Source: Cupriavidus pauculus
Lineage (GTDB): Bacteria > Pseudomonadota > Gammaproteobacteria > Burkholderiales > Burkholderiaceae
DNA length: 64,000 bases
Assembly: GCF_022179805.1 (NCBI RefSeq)
Contig: NZ_BPUO01000008.1
Location: 62,001-126,000 of the forward strand
Direction of reading: 5' to 3'
Shown: positions 27,678-38,086 of the stretch, piece after piece
How the letters are laid out: each line of letters starts with the position of its first letter
How positions within the stretch are numbered: position 1 is the first letter of the stretch
The notes under the pieces: generated by a model
What the model was told of the DNA's origin: nothing
The model's input: the letters and a program-made list of their open reading frames with translations, nothing else
Databases searched by the model: none
Translations under genes and position numbers: made by a program

Positions 27678-28444
27678 TCCTTCAACCTGAGAGACAACTG
27701 GGGATCCGGTGGTACCGGCTGCTTGCGTGTCTTGCCCGTTCGCTCGGCGCGGCTGCGCTTGAGCAACTGGGGCACGAGCTTCTGGACTTCGTCCAGCGCC
27801 AGCTTGGCCGCCGCCTGCTCGGCCGCGCGGCGCGAGGCCCCGGTACCGAACACGCGCACCTCCAGTTTAGGCACGATGCATTCGACTTCAAATTGCTGGC
27901 TGTGCGCCGCACCGTGCGTGGCGATGACGTTGTACTGCGGCAGGGCAATCTTGTGACCCTGCAGGTACTCCTGGAGCAGCGTCTTGGCGTCCTTGCCCAG
28001 CGTGCGCGGGTCCACCTGCTCCAGAATGGGGATATACAGCTTGCGGATCAACGCCCGGGCGGCATCGAACCCGCTGTCCAGGAACACCGCGCCAACAATG
28101 GCTTCAAGGGCGTCGGCGAGGATCGACGGGCGGCGGAAACCGCCGCTCTTGAGCTCGCCCTCGCCCAGCCGCAGCGCATCGGACAACTGCAGCATCTGCG
28201 CGATTTCGTACAGCGCCTGCTGCTTGACCAGATTGGCGCGCACACGGGACAGGTCGCCCTCGTCCAGCTTGCCGAACATGCCGTAGAGCATGTCCGCCAC
28301 CGCGCAATTCAGCACGGAATCGCCCAGGAATTCCAGGCGTTCGTTGTGATTTGCACTGTGACTGCGATGCGTGAGCGCCTGCTGCAGCAATTCGGGCTTG
28401 CTGAATCGGTAGCCGAGACGTTGCTGCAAGGCATCGAGGGTCAT
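27674..28444 (-). CDS. rnc: Ribonuclease III
   Basis: 256-residue double-strand RNase for rRNA and mRNA processing. The catalytic signature [13 protein letters not shown] and the second metal-binding block [13 protein letters not shown] are intact. A dsRNA-binding domain follows (about 155-225, with [19 protein letters not shown]). The Lys/Arg/Pro-rich C-terminal tail of about 30 residues is longer than in E. coli. It lies 4 bp after the DUF4845 gene and overlaps era. Confidence 0.96.
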   Translation of the reverse strand: MTLDALQQRLGYRFSKPELLQQALTHRSHSANHNERLEFLGDSVLNCAVADMLYGMFGKLDEGDLSRVRANLVKQQALYEIAQMLQLSDALRLGEGELKSGGFRRPSILADALEAIVGAVFLDSGFDAARALIRKLYIPILEQVDPRTLGKDAKTLLQEYLQGHKIALPQYNVIATHGAAHSQQFEVECIVPKLEVRVFGTGASRRAAEQAAAKLALDEVQKLVPQLLKRSRAERTGKTRKQPVPPDPQLSLRLKE

Positions 28445-28448
28445 GTCT

Positions 28449-28841
28449 TTACTGCGTTCCCGAATAGGTAATCAAAAAACTCAACGGACCATAGATCTTG
28501 ACTTCGGTCCGGTACTCGAAGCCGATCGAGCGAATCCGCCCGGCCTCGTCCTCGTTCACATCCAGATCCTCGCCCCGGATCGAACTGATATTGTCGATCT
28601 GGGCTTGCTTGTCGAAATTCGCCGCCACTTCCTTGCGGTTATTCGACCGGTCGCGCGCGTAATTCGTCGCGCGCTTGACCGAGAAATATTCCAGCATGCT
28701 GGGTATCGACTTTACCGCCGGCAACGCTACCGCCAGCACCAGCGCGACAACCACCAGCATCGAACCCATCGAAAATCCACGTGACTTATTCTTCACAGAA
28801 ACGCGGACTTTCCCCCTGTAACCCAAAGACTTCTGACCCAT
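28449..28841 (-). CDS. DUF4845 single-span membrane protein
   Basis: 130-residue protein with one N-terminal helix (about 25-45, [26 protein letters not shown]) that resembles a type IV pilin-like anchor, then a small soluble domain ending [13 protein letters not shown]. Members of DUF4845 regularly lie between lepB and rnc in beta- and gammaproteobacteria and have no assigned function. The start at 28841 is kept because of the basic N-terminus; ATG at 28769 would begin at the helix. Confidence 0.8.
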   Translation of the reverse strand: MGQKSLGYRGKVRVSVKNKSRGFSMGSMLVVVALVLAVALPAVKSIPSMLEYFSVKRATNYARDRSNNRKEVAANFDKQAQIDNISSIRGEDLDVNEDEAGRIRSIGFEYRTEVKIYGPLSFLITYSGTQ

Positions 28842-28893
28842 TGCGCTGCCCTCTTTATTGAGTGTTTTGCGCTGCGCGGCATCCCCAAGCGTA

Positions 28894-29793
28894 TTACTTG
28901 AACGACCCCACGCGCCCGAAATTGCCCAGATTCATCCAGATCATGAAAGCCTTGCCGACGATATTCTTGTCCGGCACAAAGCCCCAGTATCGGGAATCCA
29001 GGCTGTTGTCACGGTTATCCCCCATGACGAAATAGTGACCTTCCGGCACTTTACACGTCAGTCCCTGCTGATTGTAAGTGCAGTTTTCGCGGAACGGAAA
29101 ATCCGGATCGGCGCCAGCCACGAAGGCGGGACGGTCCGAGTCGTTCAGAATGCCATGTTCGGGGCCGTCCGGCAGCTTTTCGGTGAAATGCTTCGAATAG
29201 GACAGGCGCTCTTCATCGAGATAATCCGGCAGCGCGCTGTATTCCGCCGGCTTGCCGTTGATGGTCAGCTTCTTGTTCTCGTAGCGCACCACGTCACCCG
29301 GCACCCCGATCACGCGCTTGATGTAGTCGAGCGACTCGTCCTTCGGGTAGCGGAAGACCATCACGTCGCCGCGCTGCGGTTCGCCGATATCGATGATCTT
29401 CTTGTTCACCACCGGCAGGCGAATGCCGTAGTCGTACTTGTTCACCAGGATGAAATCGCCGATCAGCAGCGTCGGGATCATCGAGCCAGACGGAATCTTG
29501 AACGGCTCCACCACGAACGAGCGCAGCACGAAAACCGCCAGGATCACCGGGAAGAAGCTCGCCGAATATTCGAGCCACCACGGCTGGCGCATTTTTTCCT
29601 CGGCCAGCTTCGCACGCGAACGATCCAGCTCCGGACCCGCCTGCACCACCTGCATGTGCTGGCGCTGGGCGTCGAATTCAGCCAGCGCCAGTTGCGTCGT
29701 GCTGCGGCGTTGACGCTCGAATACCAGCTTGTCAGCAACCCAGGCAATGCCCGTAATGACCACCAGCACAAAAAGGATCAGTGCGAAATTCAT
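28894..29793 (-). CDS. lepB: Signal peptidase I
   Basis: 299-residue inner-membrane protease that removes Sec and Tat signal peptides. There are two N-terminal helices (2-21 and about 80-92), then the periplasmic domain. The catalytic serine is Ser104 in PSGSMIPTL and the general-base lysine is Lys159 in YIKRVIGVPGD. The closing box GHYFVMGDNRDNSLDSRYWGFV is intact. It follows lepA after 58 bp. Confidence 0.96.
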   Translation of the reverse strand: MNFALILFVLVVITGIAWVADKLVFERQRRSTTQLALAEFDAQRQHMQVVQAGPELDRSRAKLAEEKMRQPWWLEYSASFFPVILAVFVLRSFVVEPFKIPSGSMIPTLLIGDFILVNKYDYGIRLPVVNKKIIDIGEPQRGDVMVFRYPKDESLDYIKRVIGVPGDVVRYENKKLTINGKPAEYSALPDYLDEERLSYSKHFTEKLPDGPEHGILNDSDRPAFVAGADPDFPFRENCTYNQQGLTCKVPEGHYFVMGDNRDNSLDSRYWGFVPDKNIVGKAFMIWMNLGNFGRVGSFK

Positions 29794-29851
29794 GACGGCT
29801 TGAAATGATGTTTGTTGGTTTTCGCCGGCGTGTTATTGCCAGTGCGTGCGC

Positions 29852-31645
29852 TTATTTTTCGTCCACCTGCAGGATCGCCAGGAAGGCCTCTTGCGGGATT
29901 TCCACGGTACCCACCTGCTTCATGCGCTTCTTGCCTGCCTTCTGCTTTTCCAGCAGCTTCTTCTTGCGCGAGATATCGCCGCCGTAGCACTTGGCCAGCA
30001 CGTTCTTGCGCAGCGCCTTGACGTTTTCACGCGCGATGATGTTCGCGCCGATCGCCGCCTGGATGGCCACGTCGTACATCTGGCGCGGAATGATCTCGCG
30101 CATCTTGGCAGCGACTTCGCGGCCACGGTATTGCGAGTTCGAGCGGTGCACGATCACGGACAACGCGTCGACCTTGTCGCCGTTGATCAGGATATCCACC
30201 TTGACCACGTCCGACGGGCGATATTCCTTGAACTCGTAATCCATCGACGCATAACCGCGCGACACCGACTTCAGGCGGTCGAAGAAATCCATGACGATTT
30301 CCGCCATCGGAATTTCGTACGTGAGCTGCACCTGCTTGCCGTGGTAGCTCATATTGATCTGCGAGCCACGCTTCTGCGTGCACAGCGTGATCACCGACCC
30401 GACATATTCCTGCGGCATGTACAGGTTCACCGTGACGATCGGCTCCAGGATCGCGTCGATCCGGCTCGGATCGGGCATCTTGGCCGGATTTTCCACAGTG
30501 ACCGTCGTGCCGTCGCGCTGCTGCACCTGATAGACCACGGTCGGCGCGGTCGTGATCAGGTCCATGTCGAATTCGCGCTCCAGGCGCTCCTGCACGATTT
30601 CCATGTGCAGCAGGCCCAGGAAACCGCAACGGAAGCCAAAGCCCAGTGCCTGCGACACTTCGGGCTCGAACTGCAGCGATGCATCGTTCAGGCGCAGCTT
30701 TTCCAGCGATTCGCGCAGTGCTTCGTACTGGTTCGATTCCACCGGATACAGGCCTGCAAACACCTGCGGCTTGACTTCCTTGAAGCCCGGCAGCGGCTCG
30801 GGGGCACGCTTGGCCATCGTGGTGATCGTGTCGCCCACCTTGGCGGCCTTCAGTTCCTTGATGCCCGCGATCACGAAGCCCACCTCGCCCGCCGTCAGCG
30901 CGTCGCGCTGGACCGACTTCGGCGAGAACACGCCAACCTGCTCCACCAGATGCTGGGAGCCCGTGGCCATCAGCAGGACCTTGTCCTTGGGACGCAGCAC
31001 GCCGTTCACCACGCGCACCAGCATCACGACGCCCACGTAGTTGTCGAACCACGAATCGATGATCAGCGCCTGCAGCGGCGCGTCTGCGTCACCCTTGGGC
31101 GCCGGCACCTTGGCGATCAGCGCCTCGATCACGTCTTCCACGCCCTGGCCAGTCTTGGCCGAGCACGGAGTGGCGTCGCTGGCATCGATGCCGATGACGT
31201 CCTCGATTTCCTGCTTCGCGCTGTCCGGATCGGCCTGCGGCAGGTCGATCTTGTTCAGCACCGGCACCACTTCCACGCCCAGTTCGATCGCGGTGTAGCA
31301 GTTGGCCACGGTCTGGGCTTCCACGCCCTGCGACGCGTCCACCACCAGCAGCGCGCCCTCGCAGGCCGACAGCGAGCGGCTGACTTCGTAGCTGAAGTCG
31401 ACGTGCCCCGGGGTGTCGATCAGGTTCAGGTTGTAGACCTTGCCGTCGCGTGCCTTGTAGCTCAGCGCAGCGGTCTGGGCCTTGATGGTGATGCCGCGTT
31501 CCTTCTCGATATCCATCGAATCGAGGACCTGCGCTTCCATTTCCCGATCGGACAGCCCACCGCAGCGCTGAATGATCCGGTCGGCCAAGGTGGATTTGCC
31601 ATGGTCGATGTGGGCAATGATCGAGAAATTACGAATGTGGTCCAT
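29852..31645 (-). CDS. lepA: Elongation factor 4 (back-translocating GTPase LepA)
   Basis: 597-residue translational GTPase. G1 [14 protein letters not shown]2/G3 [16 protein letters not shown] and G4 NKIDL are present. The EF4-specific C-terminal domain is complete, ending [15 protein letters not shown]. Full family length with no anomaly. It is downstream of degP behind a strong terminator, so it probably has its own promoter in the 255-bp gap. Confidence 0.97.
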   Translation of the reverse strand: MDHIRNFSIIAHIDHGKSTLADRIIQRCGGLSDREMEAQVLDSMDIEKERGITIKAQTAALSYKARDGKVYNLNLIDTPGHVDFSYEVSRSLSACEGALLVVDASQGVEAQTVANCYTAIELGVEVVPVLNKIDLPQADPDSAKQEIEDVIGIDASDATPCSAKTGQGVEDVIEALIAKVPAPKGDADAPLQALIIDSWFDNYVGVVMLVRVVNGVLRPKDKVLLMATGSQHLVEQVGVFSPKSVQRDALTAGEVGFVIAGIKELKAAKVGDTITTMAKRAPEPLPGFKEVKPQVFAGLYPVESNQYEALRESLEKLRLNDASLQFEPEVSQALGFGFRCGFLGLLHMEIVQERLEREFDMDLITTAPTVVYQVQQRDGTTVTVENPAKMPDPSRIDAILEPIVTVNLYMPQEYVGSVITLCTQKRGSQINMSYHGKQVQLTYEIPMAEIVMDFFDRLKSVSRGYASMDYEFKEYRPSDVVKVDILINGDKVDALSVIVHRSNSQYRGREVAAKMREIIPRQMYDVAIQAAIGANIIARENVKALRKNVLAKCYGGDISRKKKLLEKQKAGKKRMKQVGTVEIPQEAFLAILQVDEK

Positions 31646-31830
31646 CTAGTATCTGGAGAACGCCAACGCTGTCCGGCAGATCAGGATGGCGCGGGCGCGG
31701 CAAAAAAGTGGGGGCGCAAGGTTTTGCGCCAATCCGCGATTTTACAGGATTTTCAAGGACTTCCGTCGCGCGAAATGCCTTCGCGGACCATGATTCGGAG
31801 ACTTGCGGGATGGCGTTTCATGCACCTCGC

Positions 31831-31868
31831 AAAAAAGGTCGCGCCGGAGGGCATCCGGCGCGACCTTT
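31831..31868 (-). terminator. Intrinsic terminator after the degP-type gene
   Basis: On the minus strand: AAAGGTCGCGCCGGA, 5-nt loop, TCCGGCGCGACCTTT, then more T residues. A perfect 15-bp stem. Confidence 0.9.
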
Positions 31869-31870
31869 GC

Positions 31871-31900
31871 GGCTTCGGGCGCCCGCTGGCGCCCGAAGCC
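31871..31900 (-). other. Perfect stem-loop abutting the degP-type stop codon
   Basis: GGCTTCGGGCGCC and GGCGCCCGAAGCC form a 13-bp perfect stem with a 4-nt loop, beginning at the base after the stop codon and 2 bp before the terminator hairpin. It probably protects the 3' end of the mRNA. Confidence 0.6.
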
Positions 31901-33388
31901 TCAGCGGCCCTGGCTGGGCCGCAGGGTCAGTACTTGCGTCGCGTCGCCACGACGAACGAACACGGCGGCCATGCGGTTCTTGTCGAGCCCCTTGACCAGG
32001 TCATTGAACTGGCGGGCGCCCGTCACGTCGGTGTCACCCACGCGCAGGATCACGTCGCCCGGACGGATACCGGCACGCGCCGCAGGGCCGTCCGCCGTCT
32101 CCACTTCCACGCCGGACTTGACCTTCAGCTCGCGCAGGCGGGCCTCGGGGATGTCGTTGACGATCAGGCCCAGTGCGTTGGGCTTGGCAGCCGACTGCTC
32201 GTCGCCGCTGTTGCCCTTGCGGTCGCCCTTGCGGGACGCGGTCTTGGCGTTGTCAGGCTCCAGCTCGGCCACGGTGATCTGCACGTCGCGCGTCTGACCT
32301 TTGCGCCATACCTGCAGCGGCACCCGCGTTCCGGGCTTGGTATCACCCACCATGCGCGGCAGGTCGGATGCCTTCTCGATATCACGGCCATTGAACTTCA
32401 GGATGATGTCGCCCGCCTCGATACCCGCCTTTTCGGCCGGTCCGCCCGGTTCGACACTGCCCACCAGGGCACCCCGGGCACGGCCCAGGCCCAGCGAATC
32501 GGCGGCTTCCTTGGACACGTCGCTGATCGCCACGGCGATCCGGCCACGCGTCACCTTGCCGCTGACCTTCAGCTGCTCCGTCACGCGCATCGCTTCGTCG
32601 ATCGGAATCGCGAACGAGATGCCCATGTAACCGCCGCTGCGGCTGTAGATCTGCGAGTTGATGCCGATGACTTCGCCGCGCAGGTTGATCAGCGGGCCGC
32701 CCGAGTTGCCGGGATTCACGGCCACGTCGGTCTGGATGAACGGCAGGTAATCACCGGTATCACGACCCTTGGCCGACACAATACCCGCGGTCACGCTGTT
32801 GTCGAGGCCAAACGGCGAGCCGATGGCCAGCACCCATTCGCCGGGACGGATCTTGTCCGAATCGCCCAGGGCCAGGCGCGGCAGGCCGGTTGCGTCGATT
32901 TTCAGCAGCGCCACGTCGGTACGCTTGTCCGAGCCAATCAACTTGGCCTTGAACTCGCGCTTGTCGGGCAGCGTGACATAGATTGTTTCGGCATCGGCCA
33001 CCACGTGGGCGTTGGTCATCACATAGCCGTCCTGGCTGATGATGAAGCCCGAACCCACGCCCCGGCTCTGCTCTTCACCCTGCGGCGGGGTCTGCGGCTG
33101 ACCGCGCCGGGGCGGCGTCGGGGCGCCAGGCATCGGCACGCCAAAGAAGCGGCGGAAAAACTCCGCCATTTCGTCGTCCTCGGGCGAGTTGCCGCGCGAC
33201 CGGATCCGCTCGGTGGTGCGGATATTGACCACGGCGGGACTGGCCTTTTCCACCAGGTCCGTGAAATCAGGCAGGTTGTAATTCGAAGCCGCGGCCTGGG
33301 CATGACCCAGTTCGGAAATGGCCGGACCAAGCACGAGCATGGCCACCATGACCATGGCCCGCGCCAGGGCGGGGGATCTGGAAATCAT
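31901..33388 (-). CDS. DegP/MucD-family periplasmic serine protease
   Basis: 495-residue HtrA protease/chaperone. A signal peptide (about 1-31, ending SELGHAQA) directs it to the periplasm. The catalytic triad is His in MTNAHVV, Asp in RTDVALLKID and Ser in VNPGNSGGPLI. Two PDZ domains follow (about 290-380 and 400-490), with GYMGISFAIPIDEA between protease and PDZ1. The ATG at 33388 follows GGGAG. It is the last gene of the rpoE-rseA-rseB-degP group and expected to be sigma-E controlled. MucD is the usual name of this position. Confidence 0.94.
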   Translation of the reverse strand: MISRSPALARAMVMVAMLVLGPAISELGHAQAAASNYNLPDFTDLVEKASPAVVNIRTTERIRSRGNSPEDDEMAEFFRRFFGVPMPGAPTPPRRGQPQTPPQGEEQSRGVGSGFIISQDGYVMTNAHVVADAETIYVTLPDKREFKAKLIGSDKRTDVALLKIDATGLPRLALGDSDKIRPGEWVLAIGSPFGLDNSVTAGIVSAKGRDTGDYLPFIQTDVAVNPGNSGGPLINLRGEVIGINSQIYSRSGGYMGISFAIPIDEAMRVTEQLKVSGKVTRGRIAVAISDVSKEAADSLGLGRARGALVGSVEPGGPAEKAGIEAGDIILKFNGRDIEKASDLPRMVGDTKPGTRVPLQVWRKGQTRDVQITVAELEPDNAKTASRKGDRKGNSGDEQSAAKPNALGLIVNDIPEARLRELKVKSGVEVETADGPAARAGIRPGDVILRVGDTDVTGARQFNDLVKGLDKNRMAAVFVRRGDATQVLTLRPSQGR

Positions 33389-33518
33389 CGACGAACTCCC
33401 GGGAGAATCAGCGAGAAACGGATGCTTCGCGGCTGGCTGGGCCGAGCACCTGCGAAGCGCACTGCCTGGTGGTCCGGCGCGGGATTCGCTGCCCCGTCGC
33501 CGCCACGCCAAGATTCGT

Positions 33519-34607
33519 TCAGTGTAGCGCCTTGGGCGGACGGTACTCCACGCCGGCTGCGAACTGCTTCACAGTGGCGGCAGGCACTTCGCCGACCACG
33601 GTAATCCAGTAGTCGTTCACCCGTCGCACCACCACCTGGGTGGCACCCAGTGAAGCCACGCCTTCGCGGCGCGCGCGCTGTTCGGAAACCGGCTCGATAA
33701 ACACCGACAGGCCAGTCAGGCCGTCGCTGTAGACCACCTGCAATACCTCGAACACGCCGGCCGGCTTGCTGCCTAGTGTCGGGGCACGCAGTTCGCCAAG
33801 CGGACGGCGGACTTCGCGAATTCTCTGGAAACCCTTGATCGGCGCATTGATCGTCCAGCCCTCATCGGCAATATTGGCCGGCTGATAGCTAACCTCGTAG
33901 TGATTCCACGAGCTCGCGCCCTTGATCGCACTGAGGATGCGCTGCTTGTCGGAGGGCACGCCGATATCGACCTGGGAAAACGCCACCTGCTCGAGCACCT
34001 TGTTGCCCTCGCCGATCGTCTGCGCGCGCATCAGCAGGCCGGAATTCTTGTCGGCCCACAGACGCACCGCATAGCGGGCCGTATCGTGCGGTTCCAGCGA
34101 GAACACTTCGCACTCGACGCCGGCCACACGCTCGGCCGGCAGCTTGCGCATGTCGTACAGATCGAGCACGTCGCTCTTGTTCGTCGCCAGCAGCGCCGGG
34201 AAGCGATCCTTGGCTTCCTGTTTCTCGATCACGACGAGCTTTGCCTCGGGAATCAGGCTGTGCACCACATCGTTCTGGCGCAAGACTTCGCGCGGCTTGC
34301 CGTCGAGCGTTTCCAGCCGCTCGTACTCGTTGTTCACGAGGTCGCTGTAATGCTGGATACGCGAGGCATGCATGACGCTGCCGCGCTGGTAGATCAGCGT
34401 TCCGACGTAATTCTCGCGCTGCGCCGCACGGTGGATCTTGGTGAGCCACGCGGTGGCATCGCGGCGGCTCAGCGTGCTATCAGACGGCTGCGCAGTCGCT
34501 GCAGCAGCGGTCAGACACAAGGCCAGAAAAAAGGACCTGCGCAGGCCCTTCTTTCCGTGTGCACCCACGACATCGGCGGGCGACGGTCCTTTATGCATGT
34601 CCGGCAT
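33519..34607 (-). CDS. rseB: RseB/MucB sigma-E regulatory protein
   Basis: 362-residue periplasmic protein that binds RseA and senses mislocalised lipoproteins and LPS, shielding RseA from DegS. A signal peptide lies at about 15-40 (RRSFFLALCLTAAAATAQ). The N-terminal LolA-like domain includes ENYVGTLIYQRGSVMHASRIQHY and the C-terminal domain has LPSVFIEPV-like sequence (here LSVFIEPVSEQRARREG). The start ATG overlaps the rseA stop by 1 bp (TAATG), showing translational coupling. Confidence 0.92.
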   Translation of the reverse strand: MPDMHKGPSPADVVGAHGKKGLRRSFFLALCLTAAAATAQPSDSTLSRRDATAWLTKIHRAAQRENYVGTLIYQRGSVMHASRIQHYSDLVNNEYERLETLDGKPREVLRQNDVVHSLIPEAKLVVIEKQEAKDRFPALLATNKSDVLDLYDMRKLPAERVAGVECEVFSLEPHDTARYAVRLWADKNSGLLMRAQTIGEGNKVLEQVAFSQVDIGVPSDKQRILSAIKGASSWNHYEVSYQPANIADEGWTINAPIKGFQRIREVRRPLGELRAPTLGSKPAGVFEVLQVVYSDGLTGLSVFIEPVSEQRARREGVASLGATQVVVRRVNDYWITVVGEVPAATVKQFAAGVEYRPPKALH

Positions 34608-35263
34608 TATTCCTGCGAATTGTCCTGGGAGAAATTGGCACCATTGGCCACTGTACGCATGGTCGGCACAAAGGCGTCCGTTGCGACAGACGTGCGATGC
34701 GCACGCAGGTATTCATCGAGTCGCGGATCGCGAATCATCTGCGCGTTGTCCGCCGACACCGTAACGATACCGCCCTGTACGGGAGCGGCCGGGACGCCAG
34801 CCTTCATTGCGCCACCCGGTTGCTGCTCGACACGCGCCACGATGGCATCCGGCGCACCGGCATCGCCCGTACCGCGCATTTGCGGCACGACGACCCAGCT
34901 GACCGCAGCCACGGCGGCGGCGATTGCGGTGCCAGGCACCACGCGACGCACCCACGACGGACGCACCAGCAGGCGGTGACGCCCGGCCGCGGCCACGGCG
35001 GGCACCAGCACGTGCGGCTCGGCTTCGAGCCGCGCGGAAAATTTGGAAAGAAAATCGGCGGTAGAACCCGCGTGCGTCAATTCTTCCGAACGCAGCGTGT
35101 CACCGATAAGTTGGTACATCGACCAGTCGGCCATCCCGACATCGTCCTTTGCGATATCGAGTGCCGCACTGACTTCGTGCGCCGCGAGTTCCCCATCCAT
35201 CAGGATCGAGACCTGCTCCGCTGCTTCCATTACATGAACCGACTGCTTATGAGCCTGACCCAT
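34607..35263 (-). CDS. rseA: Anti-sigma-E factor RseA
   Basis: 218-residue single-span inner-membrane anti-sigma factor. The cytoplasmic sigma-binding domain (about 10-85) has VSILMDGELAAHEV and DWSMYQLIGDTLRSEEL. The membrane helix lies near GTAIAAAVAAVSWVVVP (about 115-135) and the rest is periplasmic. The start at 35263 (MGQAHKQSVHV) is chosen for length; ATG at 35230 directly before EAAEQVSILMDGE is possible. Coupled to rseB by TAATG, 106 bp after rpoE. Confidence 0.9.
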   Translation of the reverse strand: MGQAHKQSVHVMEAAEQVSILMDGELAAHEVSAALDIAKDDVGMADWSMYQLIGDTLRSEELTHAGSTADFLSKFSARLEAEPHVLVPAVAAAGRHRLLVRPSWVRRVVPGTAIAAAVAAVSWVVVPQMRGTGDAGAPDAIVARVEQQPGGAMKAGVPAAPVQGGIVTVSADNAQMIRDPRLDEYLRAHRTSVATDAFVPTMRTVANGANFSQDNSQE

Positions 35264-35369
35264 TTCCAACCCCAAGAAATTCCATTGAACACCGATAAAT
35301 CCCGTCACTACCGCTTGTCGTTTATCGATGCAGGAATAGGCTGCAACGCTGGCTGCACGACATTCTCAC

Positions 35370-35969
35370 TTACCACCGCTTGCCCTCTGCCGTTCCCAGC
35401 AGGGGTCGCAATTTCTCGGCGATCGCCTCGCGCGCCCGGAAAATCCGCGAGCGCACCGTGCCGATCGGGCACCCCATCGCCTCCGCGATCTCCTCATAGC
35501 TGAGGCCTTCGATCTCGCGCAGCGTGATGGCGGTACGTAATTCTTCCGGCAATGCTTCCATCGCGCGGTTCACCGTATCGGCAACCTGGCGCGTGTGGAG
35601 CATGGACTCCGGCGTATTGATATCCCTTAGTTGCTCACCGTCCGCAAAAGTTTCAGCCTCTTCGGCATCGATATCGCTGGACGATTCCGGGCGGCGTCCC
35701 TGGGTCGCCAGGTAGTTCTTGGCAGTGTTGACGGCGATTCGATACAGCCAGGTGTAGAAGGCGGACTCCCCCCGGAACTGGGGCAAGGCACGGTACGCCT
35801 TAATAAAGGCATCCTGCGCCACATCCTCCACTTCGGCGGGGTCACGGACAAGGCGCGAGATGAGACGGATGATCTTGCGGTGGTACTTGACCACCAGCAA
35901 TTCAAAGGCCTTCTTGTCGCCCTGCTGGACGCGTTCAACTAGAAGCTGATCGGCTTCGCGTTCGCTCAC
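35370..35969 (-). CDS. rpoE: RNA polymerase sigma-E factor (envelope stress)
   Basis: 199-residue group IV sigma factor. Region 2 includes LISRLVRDPAEVEDVAQDAFIKAYRALPQFRGESAFYTWLYRIA. Region 4 includes LPEELRTAITLREIEGLSYEEIAEAMGCPIGTVRSRIFRAREAI. The linker is of ECF02/RpoE type. First gene of the rpoE-rseA-rseB-degP series. A sigma-E-like promoter upstream (36072-36099) suggests positive autoregulation. Confidence 0.96.
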   Translation of the reverse strand: MSEREADQLLVERVQQGDKKAFELLVVKYHRKIIRLISRLVRDPAEVEDVAQDAFIKAYRALPQFRGESAFYTWLYRIAVNTAKNYLATQGRRPESSSDIDAEEAETFADGEQLRDINTPESMLHTRQVADTVNRAMEALPEELRTAITLREIEGLSYEEIAEAMGCPIGTVRSRIFRAREAIAEKLRPLLGTAEGKRW

Positions 35970-36071
35970 GAATGGTTCACCTGCTGCAGTGTATCTCTTG
36001 GTTTCGTCGTCACGACAAGCGTTGTATTTTACCTACGATCGGGGCGCCATCGGGTATCTCGGAGCGCATTC

Positions 36072-36099
36072 TGTGACTGCGGCTACGCTATTTGGTTCC
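36072..36099 (-). promoter_or_regulatory. Candidate sigma-E autoregulatory promoter for rpoE
   Basis: On the minus strand GGAACCA (from 36099), 16 bp, then TCACA (36076-36072), close to the sigma-E pattern GGAACTT-N16-TCTGA/TCAAA. The predicted start is about 100 nt upstream of the rpoE ATG. Confidence 0.4.
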
Positions 36100-36182
36100 A
36101 CAGTCAACGCGTGGCGGTTGCGTGTGTGCAACCCGCGGAACGAAGGCAGAGACGGCCTTGGGGAGGTGCACAGATGGGGCCG

Positions 36183-36211
36183 GGACCCATCCATCACAAG
36201 CGGATGGGTCC
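36183..36211 (-). other. Stem-loop downstream of fabF
   Basis: GGACCCATCC/GGATGGGTCC, a perfect 10-bp stem with a 9-nt loop, 28 bp past the fabF stop. No T-tract follows, so it may be a rho-dependent end or stabilising hairpin. Confidence 0.45.
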
Positions 36212-36239
36212 GGCACCGCGCGAAAAACGTATCGCGCGC

Positions 36240-37472
36240 TTAGATACGGCGGAAAACCAGCGTGCCGTTGGTGCCGCCGAAGCCGAAGTTGTTCTTCACG
36301 GCCACATCGATCTTCATTTCACGGGCGGTATTCGCCACGTAGTCCAGGTCGCATTCCGGATCCTGGTTGAAGATGTTGATGGTCGGCGGCGATACCTGGT
36401 TGTGGATCGCCAGCACCGTGAAGACCGATTCCAGCCCGCCGGCGCCACCCAGCAGGTGGCCGGTCATCGACTTCGTCGAGTTGACCGCAACCTTGTAGGC
36501 GGCGTCGCCCAGCGCCAGCTTGATGGCGTCGGACTCGTTCTTGTCGCCAAGTGGCGTCGACGTACCATGCGCATTGAGGTAGTTCACCTCGTCCGCGTTC
36601 ACGCCGGCATCCTTGAGCGCCGCGGCCATGCAGCGGCGCGGGCCGTCAGTGCTCGGCGCGGTCATGTGGTACGCGTCACCGCTCATGCCGAAGCCAACCA
36701 GCTCGGCGTAGATGCGTGCGCCACGTGCCTTGGCCGCTTCGTACTCTTCCAGCACCAGCACGCCAGCGCCTTCACCCAGCACGAAACCGTCGCGATCCTT
36801 GTCCCACGGACGCGAAGCCGTCGCCGGATCGTCATTGCGGGTGGACAGCGCGCGAGCGGCGGCAAAGCCGCCGATACCGAGCGGAGACACCGTCGATTCG
36901 GCACCGCCGGCCACCATCGCATCGGCGTCGCCAGCCTGGATCAGGCGGGCAGCCAGGCCGATGCTGTGCAGGCCGGTCGTGCAAGCCGTCACGGCGGCCA
37001 GGTTCGGACCGCGCATGCCGTGGATGATCGACAGGTGGCCGGAGATCATGTTGATGATCGAACCCGGTACGAAGAACGGCGAAATCCGGCGCGGGCCGCG
37101 ATTGGCCAGCGTCATCTGCGTGTCTTCGATCATCGGCAGACCGCCGATGCCCGAACCCACCAGCACGCCGACGCGATCGGCATTGGCCTCGGTGATTTCC
37201 AGGCCGCTGTCCTTCAGCGCCTGGGTGCCGGCCGCAATGCCGAAATGGATAAACGTATCCATATTGCGGGCTTCCTTGGCGGGGATGTAATCCTCGGCAT
37301 TGAAGCCCTTCACTTCGCCGGCGAAATGCACAGCCAGGGCGGAGTGATCGAATTTGGTAATGGTGGCGATGCCGGACTTGCCGGCTACCAGGTTGGCCCA
37401 GCCTTCGGCAACCGTGTTTCCGACCGGAGACACAAGGCCAAGCCCAGTGACGACGACGCGACGACGGCTCAC
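36240..37472 (-). CDS. fabF: 3-oxoacyl-ACP synthase II
   Basis: 410-residue condensing enzyme for chain elongation of fatty acids. The active-site cysteine is in [14 protein letters not shown], the first histidine in [15 protein letters not shown] and the second in [15 protein letters not shown]. The C-terminal [16 protein letters not shown] is intact. Last gene of the plsX-fabH-fabD-fabG-acpP-fabF cluster, 205 bp after acpP. Confidence 0.96.
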   Translation of the reverse strand: MSRRRVVVTGLGLVSPVGNTVAEGWANLVAGKSGIATITKFDHSALAVHFAGEVKGFNAEDYIPAKEARNMDTFIHFGIAAGTQALKDSGLEITEANADRVGVLVGSGIGGLPMIEDTQMTLANRGPRRISPFFVPGSIINMISGHLSIIHGMRGPNLAAVTACTTGLHSIGLAARLIQAGDADAMVAGGAESTVSPLGIGGFAAARALSTRNDDPATASRPWDKDRDGFVLGEGAGVLVLEEYEAAKARGARIYAELVGFGMSGDAYHMTAPSTDGPRRCMAAALKDAGVNADEVNYLNAHGTSTPLGDKNESDAIKLALGDAAYKVAVNSTKSMTGHLLGGAGGLESVFTVLAIHNQVSPPTINIFNQDPECDLDYVANTAREMKIDVAVKNNFGFGGTNGTLVFRRI

Positions 37473-37677
37473 TATATTTTCCTACGAGTGCGTGAAGTAA
37501 AACCGGAATGCTTCAGGATCCCGCTGCGCCTGCCGACAATTCATGGCATGGGCACACTGCGCGGAACCTTTCCAATTCAGCTTCTTCGAACAGACGAAAG
37601 CCACAGAAAACAGCATGACAGGACCGTGACGGCCCCGCCCATGCGCCTTCTGTGGCTCGGAATATGATGACGACGGC

Positions 37678-37917
37678 TTAGGCCTTGACGTGCGCGGTGG
37701 CGTAGTCGATGGCTTGTTGCACGGTCGTGATCTTCTCGGCTTCCTCATCCGGAATTTCCATGCCGAATTCATCTTCCAACGCCATCACGAGTTCAACCGT
37801 GTCCAGCGAGTCCGCACCGAGATCATTCACGAACGACGATTCGTTCTTGATGTCTGCCTCGGCCACGCCAAGCTGTTCAGCCACGATTTTCTTGACGCGT
37901 TGTTCGATATTGTCCAT
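37678..37917 (-). CDS. acpP: Acyl carrier protein
   Basis: 79-residue acidic carrier. The phosphopantetheine site is the serine of [21 protein letters not shown] (about residue 37). It begins [17 protein letters not shown], typical of betaproteobacteria. It lies 169 bp after fabG, so strong internal expression from the gap is likely, as for other acpP genes; no clear promoter was recognised. Confidence 0.98.
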
Positions 37918-38086
37918 GTAACCCTCCAGGGAAGTTCGACAAAAAGTGGGCGCATTTTAGCAGGTTTGGACCACAAAAAATCCGCCTGCCAACCTTTGCA
38001 AGATTCGCGCCCGATTGGTTTCAAAAACTACAACTTCAGCCGGCTTCTTCCGGCTTCTCCCTCGAAACCGAAGCCAGCTCAATTCC

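Noticed and set aside
29846..33604. A 1252-codon open frame on the plus strand
   Set aside because: It is the complement of lepA and the degP-type gene, both of which have full diagnostic motifs.
37482..37772. Frame between fabF and acpP on the minus strand
   Set aside because: Overlaps acpP in another frame, is Arg/Lys/Pro-rich and has no ribosome-binding site.
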